Below, piece after piece: positions 16,262 through 24,415 of a DNA stretch of 64,000 nt; within the stretch, counting starts at the first letter, position 1; each line of letters starts with the position of its first letter. The DNA comes from Candidatus Nomurabacteria bacterium (GTDB taxonomy: Bacteria > Patescibacteriota > Saccharimonadia > Saccharimonadales > Saccharimonadaceae): assembly GCA_031257295.1 (NCBI GenBank), contig JAIROX010000006.1:79392-143391 (forward strand), written 5' to 3'. Position numbers and translations under genes: made by a program. The notes under the pieces were generated by a model. It made no database searches, was not told the origin of the DNA, and was given only the letters and a program-made list of their open reading frames with translations.

Positions 16262-17715
16262 TCGGCTATCATCTTGAATCGGCGCAGGTCGCGGCCTGAG
16301 GCCGTTTTAGATACGCTATACAGCCACTTACTGTTATCGCTCAACAACACCTTAAAACCCGGCTCAACCTTTTGCACCTGGCGCTTATTGTCACCATCAA
16401 AATCATAGATCACCAGCTGGCCGCCTTTATCTGTCCAGAGCATATAGTCGTCCAACCAGTTAAGCGGCTCTGAAGAATCATACTTGCCATCAAGTGTAAA
16501 ATATTGGCCAACCAAGTTCTCCAGATCATAACTATACACTTTACCCTTATTAATAGCGTGCACAAAGCGCTTATTCGCGCTCAGCTCCAGCCGTTCAATC
16601 GGCCAATCCAGCTTGACATCAACAAGGTATCGCAAAGAATCTGTCACGCGGCCAAAGGTAGGAAAGTCACCCTTGAGTACCTGCAGTTTGTTATTCTCGC
16701 TAATTGCTACGTACTCATCGCCATAGTACTTACCACCCACCACGTTCAGCAAGTCGCCGTCCTTAGCTTCTAGCGCATAAATTTCCGACAGGCCCTGATC
16801 ACCATTTTTATAGAACCCAAAGCTACGCGTTTTATTTTTCTGGTCGTCAGTAATTAATAGTACGTCCTTTTCAGACGCCATATAAACCTTTAAGACTTTG
16901 TCGGCCAGCACTGCTGATATAGTTTTGTTACCAACATCGGCGCGGCGTAGGTTACCGCCTTCTAATAACACCAACTTTTTGCCATCATTAGCAGCAAACT
17001 TGACATCAGTGATACCCAGCCGATATTCGTTTGTAAGGTTTAGGCTGCTACTGATATCTTTCAAGTTCAGCCAGACCCACTCGCTATTTCCGCCAAAATC
17101 ATGCTTTACCAACACTCGGTTTTCGTCGTTGTTCCAGGATATAACGTCGAAGCTATGTTGCACGCCTTCAACGTCAAGCTCAGCAAAAAACTTACTTATC
17201 TGCAAACTTTGGCTTTCAACATCGTCGCCTCGCATATCCAGGTAGTGCAAGGTTAAACTGGGCGGTGAATCTAACATCAGCGCATAGCGCGATTGCGGTG
17301 ATACACTCATCTTGTAAAGACCCTCGTAATACTTCACAAATTTATCAGCTCGCTTATTCGGTAGTAGGCGAGTATAGTTTAGCCACAGCACTCGGCCAGA
17401 TGAGATGTTGGCCTTTTTTTGCCAGCTGTCATAACCATCTCGGCGCACTTCAAATTGATGCTCGCCCGGCGACAACACAGCCTTAGTTGTGGTTTTAGCA
17501 AATTGCGCCTCGCCATCAATCAACACCGTGGCACCAGACGGGTGAGACTCGAATTGCACCAACCCAGTCTGCTCGATTCTACCGTCGCGGCCCAAAGAAT
17601 AACCCATAGTCACCAAAATAAGCACTCCAACTATCAGAATAACCGCCAGAATCATGGTAATATCTGACAGTATAACTTTATTAATCTTAAATCGTCTGTA
17701 GTCGAGTCTGTGCAT
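16258..17715 (-). CDS. Membrane-anchored PEGA-domain protein with propeller-like ectodomain
   Basis: 485 residues. One membrane helix lies at residues about 17-40 (MILAVILIVGVLILVTMGY). A PEGA domain follows (VQFESHPSGATVLIDGE, SPGEHQFEVRRDGYDSW, about 55-110). The rest is a series of beta-rich blocks with WNND, WIND-like and LDWPIERLELSANKRF elements, probably a beta-propeller. PEGA domains are common on surface and S-layer proteins. The ectodomain should face outside. The gene faces the sortase gene with a 4-bp overlap of stops. A TACAAT ends 9 nt before ATG 17715. Confidence 0.8.
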   Translation of the reverse strand: MHRLDYRRFKINKVILSDITMILAVILIVGVLILVTMGYSLGRDGRIEQTGLVQFESHPSGATVLIDGEAQFAKTTTKAVLSPGEHQFEVRRDGYDSWQKKANISSGRVLWLNYTRLLPNKRADKFVKYYEGLYKMSVSPQSRYALMLDSPPSLTLHYLDMRGDDVESQSLQISKFFAELDVEGVQHSFDVISWNNDENRVLVKHDFGGNSEWVWLNLKDISSSLNLTNEYRLGITDVKFAANDGKKLVLLEGGNLRRADVGNKTISAVLADKVLKVYMASEKDVLLITDDQKNKTRSFGFYKNGDQGLSEIYALEAKDGDLLNVVGGKYYGDEYVAISENNKLQVLKGDFPTFGRVTDSLRYLVDVKLDWPIERLELSANKRFVHAINKGKVYSYDLENLVGQYFTLDGKYDSSEPLNWLDDYMLWTDKGGQLVIYDFDGDNKRQVQKVEPGFKVLLSDNSKWLYSVSKTASGRDLRRFKMIAD

Positions 17716-17813
17716 TAAAGGCTATTGTACAATATTTTTCATCCAAAAACTATTGTGTTTACCGCTAAATCCTAGTATCATATTAGACATAAGCACTAGC
17801 GAGGTTGGAATAG

Positions 17814-18776
17814 ATGAGTGATAGAGACCAGGTTGAACAAGAAAATAGTCCAGCGGCCGTTCGTGCACGTGCTGTAGATTCTGGCACGGTACACAAACAA
17901 CCCCAAAAGTCTACCACGCTAAACCGCAAATATGCCGGCAAAAGCAAGGCTCAGCAGCAAGCTACTAAAACCGCCGCCCAGAAAGCGGCTTATGCACAGT
18001 TTAAGCGTCGCCACGAATTGGCCGAGACCCGCAACCAGACGCATCGTGCCCAAGTATCCGGCTCCAAACACGGGGTTAACCTTAGGCCATTGTCGAGTGG
18101 CGAAGTTATTCAGGTTAACAGCCAGGCGACTAAGCTTCTGGCCGAAACTACCGAGCCACACCCGGTAGTAGCTAAAGCCAACCAAAAGCTTCACCCCCAA
18201 GTAACCACCAAGCGCCACATGACCGCCATCGAGATGAAAAAGCGTGACATTCGCGAGGCTTTTGAGAAGATCGCTGCCGATGACCAAGTTGACTCTAAAC
18301 AAGCTAAAAGGTTCAAAACTTACTTCAAGAACAAAAAACTAGCTGGAGTGGTGTCTATGATGGCAGCCATTCTACTACTGGCCGGCTACCTAGTTTACCT
18401 TAATATGCCGGCAATATCAGTCCGTATCGCGGCTGTTCAAAGTGGCGTTGACGTGACTTACCCCAGCTACAAACCGGTTGGTTATGACATACGCGGCCTA
18501 GCGAGCGTGAAGAACAACAGCGTAGCAATGGAGTTCAGCAACGATAACGAGTCATTTACAATTACTCAGCAAAAAAGCTCCTGGGATTCTAGCGCTGTTT
18601 TTAATAATTATGTGCAACAAGAATGGGGCGATAACTACTCAGTTAACAAAGAGCGCGGCCTCACTATCTATACCAGTGGTGGGCGAGCTGCCTGGGTAAA
18701 TGGCGGCGTATTCTACACCATCAACGGCCCCAGCGGTCTGAGCGACCAAGTTGAAAAGATTGCCGTTAGCCTATAA
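17814..18776 (+). CDS. Membrane-anchored protein with DUF4367-like ectodomain
   Basis: 320 residues. The first 175 residues are strongly basic and rich in Gln and Ala, and presumably cytoplasmic. One membrane helix spans about 180-200 (AGVVSMMAAILLLAGYLVYL). The C-terminal domain (VTYPSYKPVGYDIRG, FTITQQKSSWDSSAV, TIYTSGGRAAWVNGGVFYTI) matches the DUF4367 pattern, found on extracellular domains of anti-sigma and lipoprotein-like proteins. No sigma-factor partner is adjacent. A GAGGTTGGA site precedes ATG 17814. Function unknown. Confidence 0.7.
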   Translation: MSDRDQVEQENSPAAVRARAVDSGTVHKQPQKSTTLNRKYAGKSKAQQQATKTAAQKAAYAQFKRRHELAETRNQTHRAQVSGSKHGVNLRPLSSGEVIQVNSQATKLLAETTEPHPVVAKANQKLHPQVTTKRHMTAIEMKKRDIREAFEKIAADDQVDSKQAKRFKTYFKNKKLAGVVSMMAAILLLAGYLVYLNMPAISVRIAAVQSGVDVTYPSYKPVGYDIRGLASVKNNSVAMEFSNDNESFTITQQKSSWDSSAVFNNYVQQEWGDNYSVNKERGLTIYTSGGRAAWVNGGVFYTINGPSGLSDQVEKIAVSL

Positions 18777-18789
18777 AAGTGTACAAAAT
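18775..18789 (+). repeat. 15-mer AAAAGTGTACAAAAT, copy 2
   Basis: Identical to 14846-14860. Here it spans the stop of the DUF4367-like gene and the start of the gap before gltX. Confidence 0.5.
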
Positions 18790-18835
18790 TCCTAGAGTTT
18801 GCATCTGTTATTTTGCGTTTTGGTTATATAACCTA

Positions 18836-18841
18836 TAAAAT
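18836..18841 (+). promoter_or_regulatory. Leaderless-type -10 box for gltX
   Basis: TAAAAT ends at 18841, 7 nt before ATG 18848. There is no ribosome site. Confidence 0.55.
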
Positions 18842-18847
18842 GATTTC

Positions 18848-20293
18848 ATGAATAAAGTCCGAACTCGTTTTGCACCTAGCCCGACCGGCTACGTACACGT
18901 TGGTAATGTGCGCACTGCGCTACACTCGTACCTAGTGGCTCGCCACGGCAAAGGTGATTTTGTGCTACGCATAGAAGACACCGACCAGAAACGCTTTGTG
19001 GATGGTGCCGAGCGGGTAGTGTTAGAGACTTTGCAATGGCTTGGCTTGGACTGGGACGAAGGTCCCGAGCTAGACGGCAGCGAAAAGGGGGCCTACGGCC
19101 CTTACCATCAGACCGCCCGTAAAGAAAACTATCTCAAATGGGCACAGGTTTTAATTGGCAAAGGCCTAGCTTACGCCGACCCTTACACACCAGAACAGGT
19201 TGAGCAGTTTCGAGCTGAGGCTAAAGCAGCCAAAAAGGCGTTTTTATACCGCGACTACCGGCCAGAGAATCCGCCCGAGTGGGACGGTTCGCGGCCGCTA
19301 CGTTTTAAAGTGCCCGAGCTAAAGCGCTATGAGTGGGACGACGCCGTAATGGGGCACCTCAGCGCCGGCCCTGAGGCTCTAGATGATTTTATTCTTATCA
19401 AGTCCGATGGCCTGCCAACCTATAATTTCGCTCATGTTGTCGATGACCATGAAATGAAGATCACTCATGTGATTCGCGGCCAAGAATATATCGCCAGCAT
19501 GCCGAAATACCTATCACTTTACGATGCGCTAGAGTTTGAGCGGCCAGTTTTTGCCTGCGAGGCGCATATCATGGCGCCAGATGGCAATAAAAAGCTTGGT
19601 AAACGCGATGGCGCTAAAAGTGTTACTGAATATCGCGACGCCGGTTATCTGCCAGAGGCCATGCTAAATTTCTTGGCTTCACTGGGCTGGAATGACGGCA
19701 CGGAGCAAGAGATTTTCAGTAAAGAAGAGTTGATCGAAAAGTTTACACTAGAGCGCGTTCAAAAGTCTGGCGCACGCTTTGACGAAAAGCGCTTGGTTTG
19801 GATGAACGGACAGTGGATCAAACAGCTTGAGCTAGATGATCTTTATGAACGAGTGCATGGCTTTTGGGGTCCGGCCGGGCAAAAGGCGAGTGCGGCCGGG
19901 CAAAAAGCCGTGCTGGCTGTGGTGCAAGACCGCCTTAAGACTTTAGCCGATCTGCCAAGCCTAACTGAATACTTTTTTACCGAACCTAAGCCAAATTGGC
20001 AGATGGTAGACAGTAACAAGCAGCTCAGTAAACTGCCTCGTACTGAACACACTAAGCTACTAGAACAGGCTACTCACGCCCTGGAAGCTGCCGACTTCAA
20101 CAGTGAAGAAGCTCTGCAGTCCGCGCTCAACGAATTGCTAGCCGAAACCGGGCAAAAACCACCGGTATTATTTGGCTTAGTTCGTTTCGCACTAACTTGG
20201 GCTCAGTTTAGCCCCGGCCTGCCAGAAACCATGCACTTACTAGGCCGCGAGCGAACACTAGCCAGGCTTCAAGTCGCTATCGATAAAGCTTAA
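18848..20293 (+). CDS. gltX: Glutamyl-tRNA synthetase
   Basis: 481 residues, a class I synthetase. The HIGH-type signature is in PSPTGYVHVGNVRTAL near the N-terminus and the KMSKS-type loop is KKLGKRDGA near residue 245. FVLRIEDTDQKR and LPTYNFAHVVDDHEMKITHVIRG are typical GluRS segments. It charges tRNA-Glu, and one tRNA-Glu gene lies 3 kb downstream. A 21-bp tandem duplication (19872-19905) adds a PAGQKAS/AAGQKAV repeat in the anticodon-binding half. No Gln synthetase or gatCAB lies in this window, so whether it also charges tRNA-Gln cannot be told. Confidence 0.95.
   Translation: MNKVRTRFAPSPTGYVHVGNVRTALHSYLVARHGKGDFVLRIEDTDQKRFVDGAERVVLETLQWLGLDWDEGPELDGSEKGAYGPYHQTARKENYLKWAQVLIGKGLAYADPYTPEQVEQFRAEAKAAKKAFLYRDYRPENPPEWDGSRPLRFKVPELKRYEWDDAVMGHLSAGPEALDDFILIKSDGLPTYNFAHVVDDHEMKITHVIRGQEYIASMPKYLSLYDALEFERPVFACEAHIMAPDGNKKLGKRDGAKSVTEYRDAGYLPEAMLNFLASLGWNDGTEQEIFSKEELIEKFTLERVQKSGARFDEKRLVWMNGQWIKQLELDDLYERVHGFWGPAGQKASAAGQKAVLAVVQDRLKTLADLPSLTEYFFTEPKPNWQMVDSNKQLSKLPRTEHTKLLEQATHALEAADFNSEEALQSALNELLAETGQKPPVLFGLVRFALTWAQFSPGLPETMHLLGRERTLARLQVAIDKA
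19872..19905 (+). repeat. 21-bp tandem duplication inside gltX
   Basis: CGGCCGGGCAAAA occurs at 19872-19884 and 19893-19905, giving two AGQKA units in the protein. It is in frame. Confidence 0.7.
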
Positions 20294-20308
20294 GCTTTAT
20301 GATATAAT
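20285..20308 (+). promoter_or_regulatory. Palindrome and leaderless-type promoter for DUF3048 gene
   Basis: AAAGCTTAAGCTTT (20285-20298) is a perfect palindrome. It directly precedes TATAAT (20303-20308), which ends 7 nt before ATG 20315. The palindrome would block RNA polymerase if bound. It shares AAGCTTAAG with the repeats at 4413-4468. Confidence 0.6.
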
Positions 20309-20314
20309 CACCCT

Positions 20315-21424
20315 ATGCAACTACTGAAACCAGATCCAATTGGCGTTTCAGCGCAACCAAAAGCCCGCAAACATAAAAAGCTCCTAAGCCTTATTCAAAA
20401 ACACAAGAAAGTCGCGGCGATTATTTTACTTGCCGTCGTACTACTCGCGGGCGTCATCATATTCCTAATAACAAGCAACAAAGGCGAGCAACAGTTTGAT
20501 ACCATCAGTAAAAAGAGCAACAACGCCAAAACCGCTTACCACGCCGAGCTAACTGGCAAAAAAGTTGACAGCAAAAGCGCAGTAGACCAAGCTGTCACGG
20601 CTATAATGATAGAAAACAGCCCCGATTCACGGCCGCAATCGGGCCTGAAAGATTCTGGCGTAGTTTTCGAGGCTATCGCCGAGGGCGGCATTACACGCTT
20701 TTTGGTGCTATACCAAACCGAAAAACCTCAGCTGGTTGGCCCAGTACGCAGCCTAAGAATCTACTACGTTGACTGGCTAACGCCCTTTGAGGCCTCGGTG
20801 GCGCACGTGGGCGGTGCCCAAAATGCGCTCGACCTGGTGCGAGGTGGCGGCTACCGTGACATCGACCAGTTCTTTAACGGCGGCTACTATTGGCGCGCCT
20901 CAGATCGCTGGGCGCCGCACAATGTTTATACCAGCTTTGAAAAACTCGACGCTCTAAACCAAGCCAGGGGCTACACTACCTCAAAATTCACCGGCTGGCC
21001 ACGTCAAGCTGGTAAGGCCGCCAAGGAGCCCACCGCCACCACTATAAACATGACCGTTAGCAGCCCCACCTTTAGTCCTAGATACGTTTACGATAAAGAG
21101 TCCAACAAGTACTTACGCTACCACCAGGACGGCGAGGCTCATATTGACCGCGAACAAGGCCAGATTGCACCAGATACCGTGATCGCTATAAAAGTACACG
21201 AGCAACTAGCTAGCGATGGCTACCGCGAAGACATCCAAAGTACAGGTAACGGCAAAGCCTATATTTTCCAGAACGGCACAGTGGTAGAAGGGACTTGGCG
21301 CAAATCTAGCCGCGAGGCCCAGTTAGAATTCTTAGATGCTAGCGGCAAAGCCATAAAGCTAAACCGCGGTCAGACCTGGATTACTGCAGTGCCAGAAGGC
21401 GGTGGTGGTGTAGTATGGCAGTAG
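20315..21424 (+). CDS. DUF3048 family membrane-anchored protein (YerB-like)
   Basis: 369 residues. A basic cytoplasmic stretch is followed by a membrane helix at about 30-52 (KVAAIILLAVVLLAGVIIFLI) and an ectodomain with the family hallmarks AIMIENSPDSRPQSGL, EAIAEGGITRFLVLY, VGPVRSLRIYYVDW and FFNGGYYWR. DUF3048 proteins are surface-exposed and of unknown activity. It has no lipobox Cys, unlike Bacillus YerB. Its end overlaps the start of the following histidine kinase by 10 bp, tying it to that two-component system, so it could serve as an envelope sensor or target. Confidence 0.85.
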   Translation: MQLLKPDPIGVSAQPKARKHKKLLSLIQKHKKVAAIILLAVVLLAGVIIFLITSNKGEQQFDTISKKSNNAKTAYHAELTGKKVDSKSAVDQAVTAIMIENSPDSRPQSGLKDSGVVFEAIAEGGITRFLVLYQTEKPQLVGPVRSLRIYYVDWLTPFEASVAHVGGAQNALDLVRGGGYRDIDQFFNGGYYWRASDRWAPHNVYTSFEKLDALNQARGYTTSKFTGWPRQAGKAAKEPTATTINMTVSSPTFSPRYVYDKESNKYLRYHQDGEAHIDREQGQIAPDTVIAIKVHEQLASDGYREDIQSTGNGKAYIFQNGTVVEGTWRKSSREAQLEFLDASGKAIKLNRGQTWITAVPEGGGGVVWQ

Positions 21425-22977
21425 ACAAAGATAAGGCCGTAGAGACCCAGGTAACCAAAATTCAAGGCTATTGGTCGGCCGTTGTTGGCCGAGCAGCTAA
21501 ACTAGTTATAGCTAGCCAGCTGTTTATAGTTCTGATAGCAATCATTTTCATGGTTCTAGCCATCAACACACCAGAGGACAGTGATATGCTCGGCACAGTT
21601 GGCGTTGGCGTGGTAATAGCCCTTGAAGTTTTGGTTCAAACAGTAGTGATCTACGTACTATTAAGCCCCGAGAAACGGCTGTTCGACTTTATTAGCAAGG
21701 TTGCACTAAACCAAGATGATAACCTGGTGACACTAAACCACAGGTGGGACGAAACCAGTGGGCTAAAGGCTATCGCCACTTTCATACAAGACATTAAGAA
21801 TACCTCAGCAGCAGCAGCAGCAGCAGCAGAGGTCACTTCACGACCATCGGTCGACTACCTGCTAGGTGCTTTCGAAACAACCAGCGTAGGGTTTATCATC
21901 ATGGATTCGGACCTGAACATTACTTACCACAACAGTGCGGCGCCAGTTTTAGACGGCTACAATAACGAGTCTGGCTTAGACCTATTGTTTGACGGTGAAG
22001 ACACAGTTAGCGACTGGGTCAAGTCGCTCAAAGACAAAGCCGTAAAAGCTGATAGGTCCTGGACACGCGTATCAAACATACCAGACGACAACCAAGACAA
22101 AGAACGCAAGTACTACGACGTTATTGCCAGCTTTGCCAGTGGCAATGAGGCCGAAACCGTGCTAGTAACAGTTGACCATAGCGAAGATTACGGACAGGAC
22201 GAAGACGACCTGCAGCTAATTGCCTTTGCGGCACACGAATTACGCGGGCCAGTCACTGTCATCCGTGGCTATGTAGATATATTACTTGATGAAATGGGCG
22301 ACAGCCTTGACCCCGAAGATAAACAGCTGCTCGACCGACTCACCGTATCAGTTAACCGCTTGAGCAGCTATATCAATAACATTTTAAATACGTCACGCTA
22401 CGACCAGCGCCATCTGCAAGTCACGCTCAGCCCACAAAACATTAAGACAGTCACAAACAGCATTGACGACGATGTAGCCTTGCGCGCCAACTCACAGGGG
22501 CGCCTGCTAACTATCAACGTACCCGATGATCTGCCGCTGGTAGCTGCCGATATCTCTGGGCTAGGTGAGGTACTGACCAACTTGGTTGATAACGCCATAA
22601 AATACAGCCGTGAAGGCGGCAGCATAGAGGTCGCAGCCAGCACCAAAGGTGATACAGTTAACATCAGCATAACAGACCACGGCATTGGTATGCCAGCTAG
22701 CGTAGTGAACAACTTATTTAAGAAATTCTATCGCTCATATCGCTCACGCGGTTCGGCAACCGGCACAGGCATCGGCCTTTACATCAGCAAAGCCATCGTT
22801 GAACAACATGGTGGTAGTCTATCTGTTCGCAGTCGAGAAGGCGAAGGCTCAACTTTTACCATCACATTACCAACTTACGACTCCATTAAAGACAAGCTTA
22901 AAACCAGTAGCAATTTTAGCGAGCAGGTCGTTCGAGAGTCGAGCGGGTGGATAAAAAATCACGGGACAAGAGTATAG
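21415..22977 (+). CDS. Membrane histidine kinase with PAS-like sensor
   Basis: 520 residues. Two membrane helices (about 28-50 and 58-80) are followed by a linker, a PAS-like segment (DYLLGAFETTSVGFIIMDSDLNITYHN, about 143-245), the H-box AAHELRGPVTVIRGY near residue 277, the N-box NLVDNAIKYSREGG, and G-boxes DHGIGM and TGTGIGLYIS. A short Ala run from a CAG/GCA triplet repeat lies between the membrane part and the PAS. It forms an operon with the DUF3048 gene upstream and a single-domain response regulator downstream. The signal is unknown. Confidence 0.9.
   Translation: MAVDKDKAVETQVTKIQGYWSAVVGRAAKLVIASQLFIVLIAIIFMVLAINTPEDSDMLGTVGVGVVIALEVLVQTVVIYVLLSPEKRLFDFISKVALNQDDNLVTLNHRWDETSGLKAIATFIQDIKNTSAAAAAAAEVTSRPSVDYLLGAFETTSVGFIIMDSDLNITYHNSAAPVLDGYNNESGLDLLFDGEDTVSDWVKSLKDKAVKADRSWTRVSNIPDDNQDKERKYYDVIASFASGNEAETVLVTVDHSEDYGQDEDDLQLIAFAAHELRGPVTVIRGYVDILLDEMGDSLDPEDKQLLDRLTVSVNRLSSYINNILNTSRYDQRHLQVTLSPQNIKTVTNSIDDDVALRANSQGRLLTINVPDDLPLVAADISGLGEVLTNLVDNAIKYSREGGSIEVAASTKGDTVNISITDHGIGMPASVVNNLFKKFYRSYRSRGSATGTGIGLYISKAIVEQHGGSLSVRSREGEGSTFTITLPTYDSIKDKLKTSSNFSEQVVRESSGWIKNHGTRV
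21806..21829 (+). repeat. CAG triplet repeat encoding poly-Ala in a histidine kinase
   Basis: Eight consecutive CAG units, read as GCA (Ala) codons in frame. The run lies in the linker between the membrane region and the PAS domain, where length changes would alter the linker without shifting frame. Confidence 0.8.
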
Positions 22978-22990
22978 TAAAGGAGGAGCC

Positions 22991-23356
22991 ATGACAAAAG
23001 TTTTATGCATAGAAGACGACAGGTTTATAGGCGAGATGTACGAGCGCAGCTTGAAAAAAGCTGGCTATGAGTTTGACCTACGAGCCGACGGCGATGAGGG
23101 CTTGCAAGCCGCTATGGCCAACTACTACGACTTTATCCTACTTGACCTAATGCTGCCAAACAAAAAAGGCGATGAGATCTTAACCGAGCTCAAAAAGCCT
23201 GGCACCATAGACCCCAAAACTAAGATCATTATGCTCACTAACTTCCAGCAGGACGATGCGGCTCGTATGAGCTTAGAAAACGTAGCTGATGCGTATCTGA
23301 TTAAGGCCGACATCACACCCCGGCGGCTAATATCGATTATCGAGCGTATGTCGTAG
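22991..23356 (+). CDS. Single-domain response regulator
   Basis: 121 residues, a CheY-like receiver with no output domain. The acidic pair is in LCIEDDRF, the phospho-acceptor Asp is in FILLDLMLP near residue 53, Thr in IIMLTNF near 84, and Lys in LIKADI near 106. It lies 13 bp after the histidine kinase with an unusually strong AAAGGAGGAG ribosome site. It must act by protein-protein contact or phosphotransfer rather than by binding DNA. Confidence 0.92.
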   Translation: MTKVLCIEDDRFIGEMYERSLKKAGYEFDLRADGDEGLQAAMANYYDFILLDLMLPNKKGDEILTELKKPGTIDPKTKIIMLTNFQQDDAARMSLENVADAYLIKADITPRRLISIIERMS

Positions 23357-23370
23357 TGTAATAGGCACCG

Positions 23371-23399
23371 TTTACAGATAGGCCATATTTTGTTAAAAT
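23371..23399 (+). promoter_or_regulatory. tRNA-Glu promoter
   Basis: TTTACA (23371-23376), a 17-nt spacer and TAAAAT (23394-23399). Transcription would start some 10 nt before the mature tRNA. Confidence 0.75.
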
Positions 23400-23417
23400 A
23401 AAGCACGCAGCATACGC

Positions 23418-23494
23418 GGCCCCTTCGTCTAGTGGTCCAGGACGTCTGGTTCTCATCCAGAAAATCGCGGGTTCGACTCCCGCAGGGGTCACCA
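23418..23494 (+). tRNA. tRNA-Glu (CTC)
   Basis: 77 nt with acceptor GGCCCCT/AGGGGTC, discriminator A and an encoded CCA. D-arm GTCTAGTGGTCCAGGAC, anticodon stem TCTGG/CCAGA with loop TTCTCAT (anticodon CTC), T-arm GCGGG-TTCGACT-CCCGC. All stems pair well. Confidence 0.95.
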
Positions 23495-23534
23495 AAATAA
23501 TAATACGAGCACAAGGCTCGTATTATTATTTTGG
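23492..23534. terminator. 19-bp inverted-repeat terminator fused to the tRNA-Glu 3' end
   Basis: A perfect 19-bp inverted repeat (arms 23492-23510 and 23516-23534, loop ACAAG) begins with the CCA end of tRNA-Glu. The AT-rich outer half gives T-runs on both strands, so it can stop transcription either way. The arm includes the tRNA 3' bases. Confidence 0.75.
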
Positions 23535-23680
23535 TAGTCTTTCGAGACTGAAACCGCGAAGCGGGTGCGGTGGAGCGAACGTCGCGAAGGAAAGCAGCCG
23601 TAGGCTATTTTTCTGAGCAAGTGAGCGGAAGTTGCGCAGCAACCCTCCCGCAGGGGATAGCCCACCTTGTGTGGGCTGTT
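23535..23680 (+). other. Chain of short hairpins after tRNA-Glu
   Basis: No reading frame. Successive stem-loops are AGTCT-TTCG-AGACT (23536-23549), CCGC-GAA-GCGG (23554-23564), AGCC-GTA-GGCT followed by ATTTTTC (23596-23606), GTTGC-GCA-GCAAC (23631-23643) and AGCCCAC-CTTGT-GTGGGCT (23659-23677). A 12-bp copy of the tRNA-Glu 3' region, CTCCCGCAGGGG, recurs at 23645-23656 (original 23477-23488). It could be a structured RNA, a small repeat element, or the scar of a tRNA-targeted insertion. Confidence 0.55.
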
Positions 23681-23687
23681 TATGTGA

Positions 23688-23795
23688 TATAATATAACTC
23701 TACAAATCGCCGAGCCGCGTATAATTCACTTGAACCAGCGCTCATCCAGAAGGAGGAGCGCTTTTGTAATACACAAGTAAAACAAGGAGAACCAT
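23688..23795 (+). promoter_or_regulatory. Leader of the DUF2798 gene with attenuator-like hairpin
   Basis: Two TATAAT boxes (23688-23693 and 23720-23725) precede a hairpin AGCGCTC/GAGCGCT (23737-23743 with 23756-23762) that runs into TTTTG. An AAGGAG ribosome site follows near 23785. The hairpin lies between promoter and gene and could act as a transcription attenuator. Confidence 0.5.
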
Positions 23796-24296
23796 ATGGA
23801 TCATCACAAATTTCACACCCACTTACCACGTAACAAGAAAGAACAGGCGCTGTTTATACTGGTTATTTCACTCATTTCAGTCAATCTTATTGCGCCACTC
23901 ATCACTTTTGCGGAAATTGGGCTTAGCCCAGAAATTTACCTGAATACCTTGGTGGTTTTGCCGTTCCTTTGGCTCTGCATTGTCCCGATAGTCCTGCTGA
24001 CCGAGAAACCCGCTGCCTATTTAGCTAGCAAGATCACCAGGAAAGGCGACAGTTTTAGCGCCACAATGTTTGTTATCGTGCTGTGCGATGTGCTACTTAT
24101 TGCCGCTCTTATGACCGTGATTGGTTCGTGGATTGGCGGTCATAGTTTTACCCTTGAGCCGATTGAACACTTTTTCTTGAGGTATCCGCGCAATTTTGTG
24201 ATTGCACTGGCGGTGGAGCTGGCGATTTCGCAGCCAGTAGCGCGATTAGTAATGGCGAAGTGGCACAAGAGAAAAGATACTGTATCTGTAAAATGA
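23796..24296 (+). CDS. DUF2798-like four-helix membrane protein
   Basis: 166 residues with four membrane helices in two similar halves: LPRNKKEQALFILVISLISVN opens the first and YPRNFVIALAVELAISQPVAR closes the second. The R-N-F/K element and the two-fold layout match DUF2798, small integral membrane proteins of unknown role. It has a clear ribosome site and an attenuator-like leader, hence probably conditional expression. A minus-strand promoter-like sequence faces its 3' end. Confidence 0.75.
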   Translation: MDHHKFHTHLPRNKKEQALFILVISLISVNLIAPLITFAEIGLSPEIYLNTLVVLPFLWLCIVPIVLLTEKPAAYLASKITRKGDSFSATMFVIVLCDVLLIAALMTVIGSWIGGHSFTLEPIEHFFLRYPRNFVIALAVELAISQPVARLVMAKWHKRKDTVSVK

Positions 24297-24324
24297 CAAA
24301 AACCACACCGTCATAGCTTAGTAT

Positions 24325-24353
24325 ATCATATCACACTCGATACAAAAAGTCAA
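24325..24353 (-). promoter_or_regulatory. Antisense promoter facing the DUF2798 gene
   Basis: On the minus strand TTGACT (24353-24348), a 17-nt spacer and TATGAT (24330-24325). It is close in sequence to the DUF5680 promoter, sharing TTGACTTTTT and GTGTGATAT. No minus-strand gene follows, so a transcript would run antisense into 24296 and below. Confidence 0.55.
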
Positions 24354-24415
24354 TATCCCACTGTTTGGCTGTTTTTGCTACAATAAGGATAACCGTATTA
24401 GGTGGGTATTATTTG

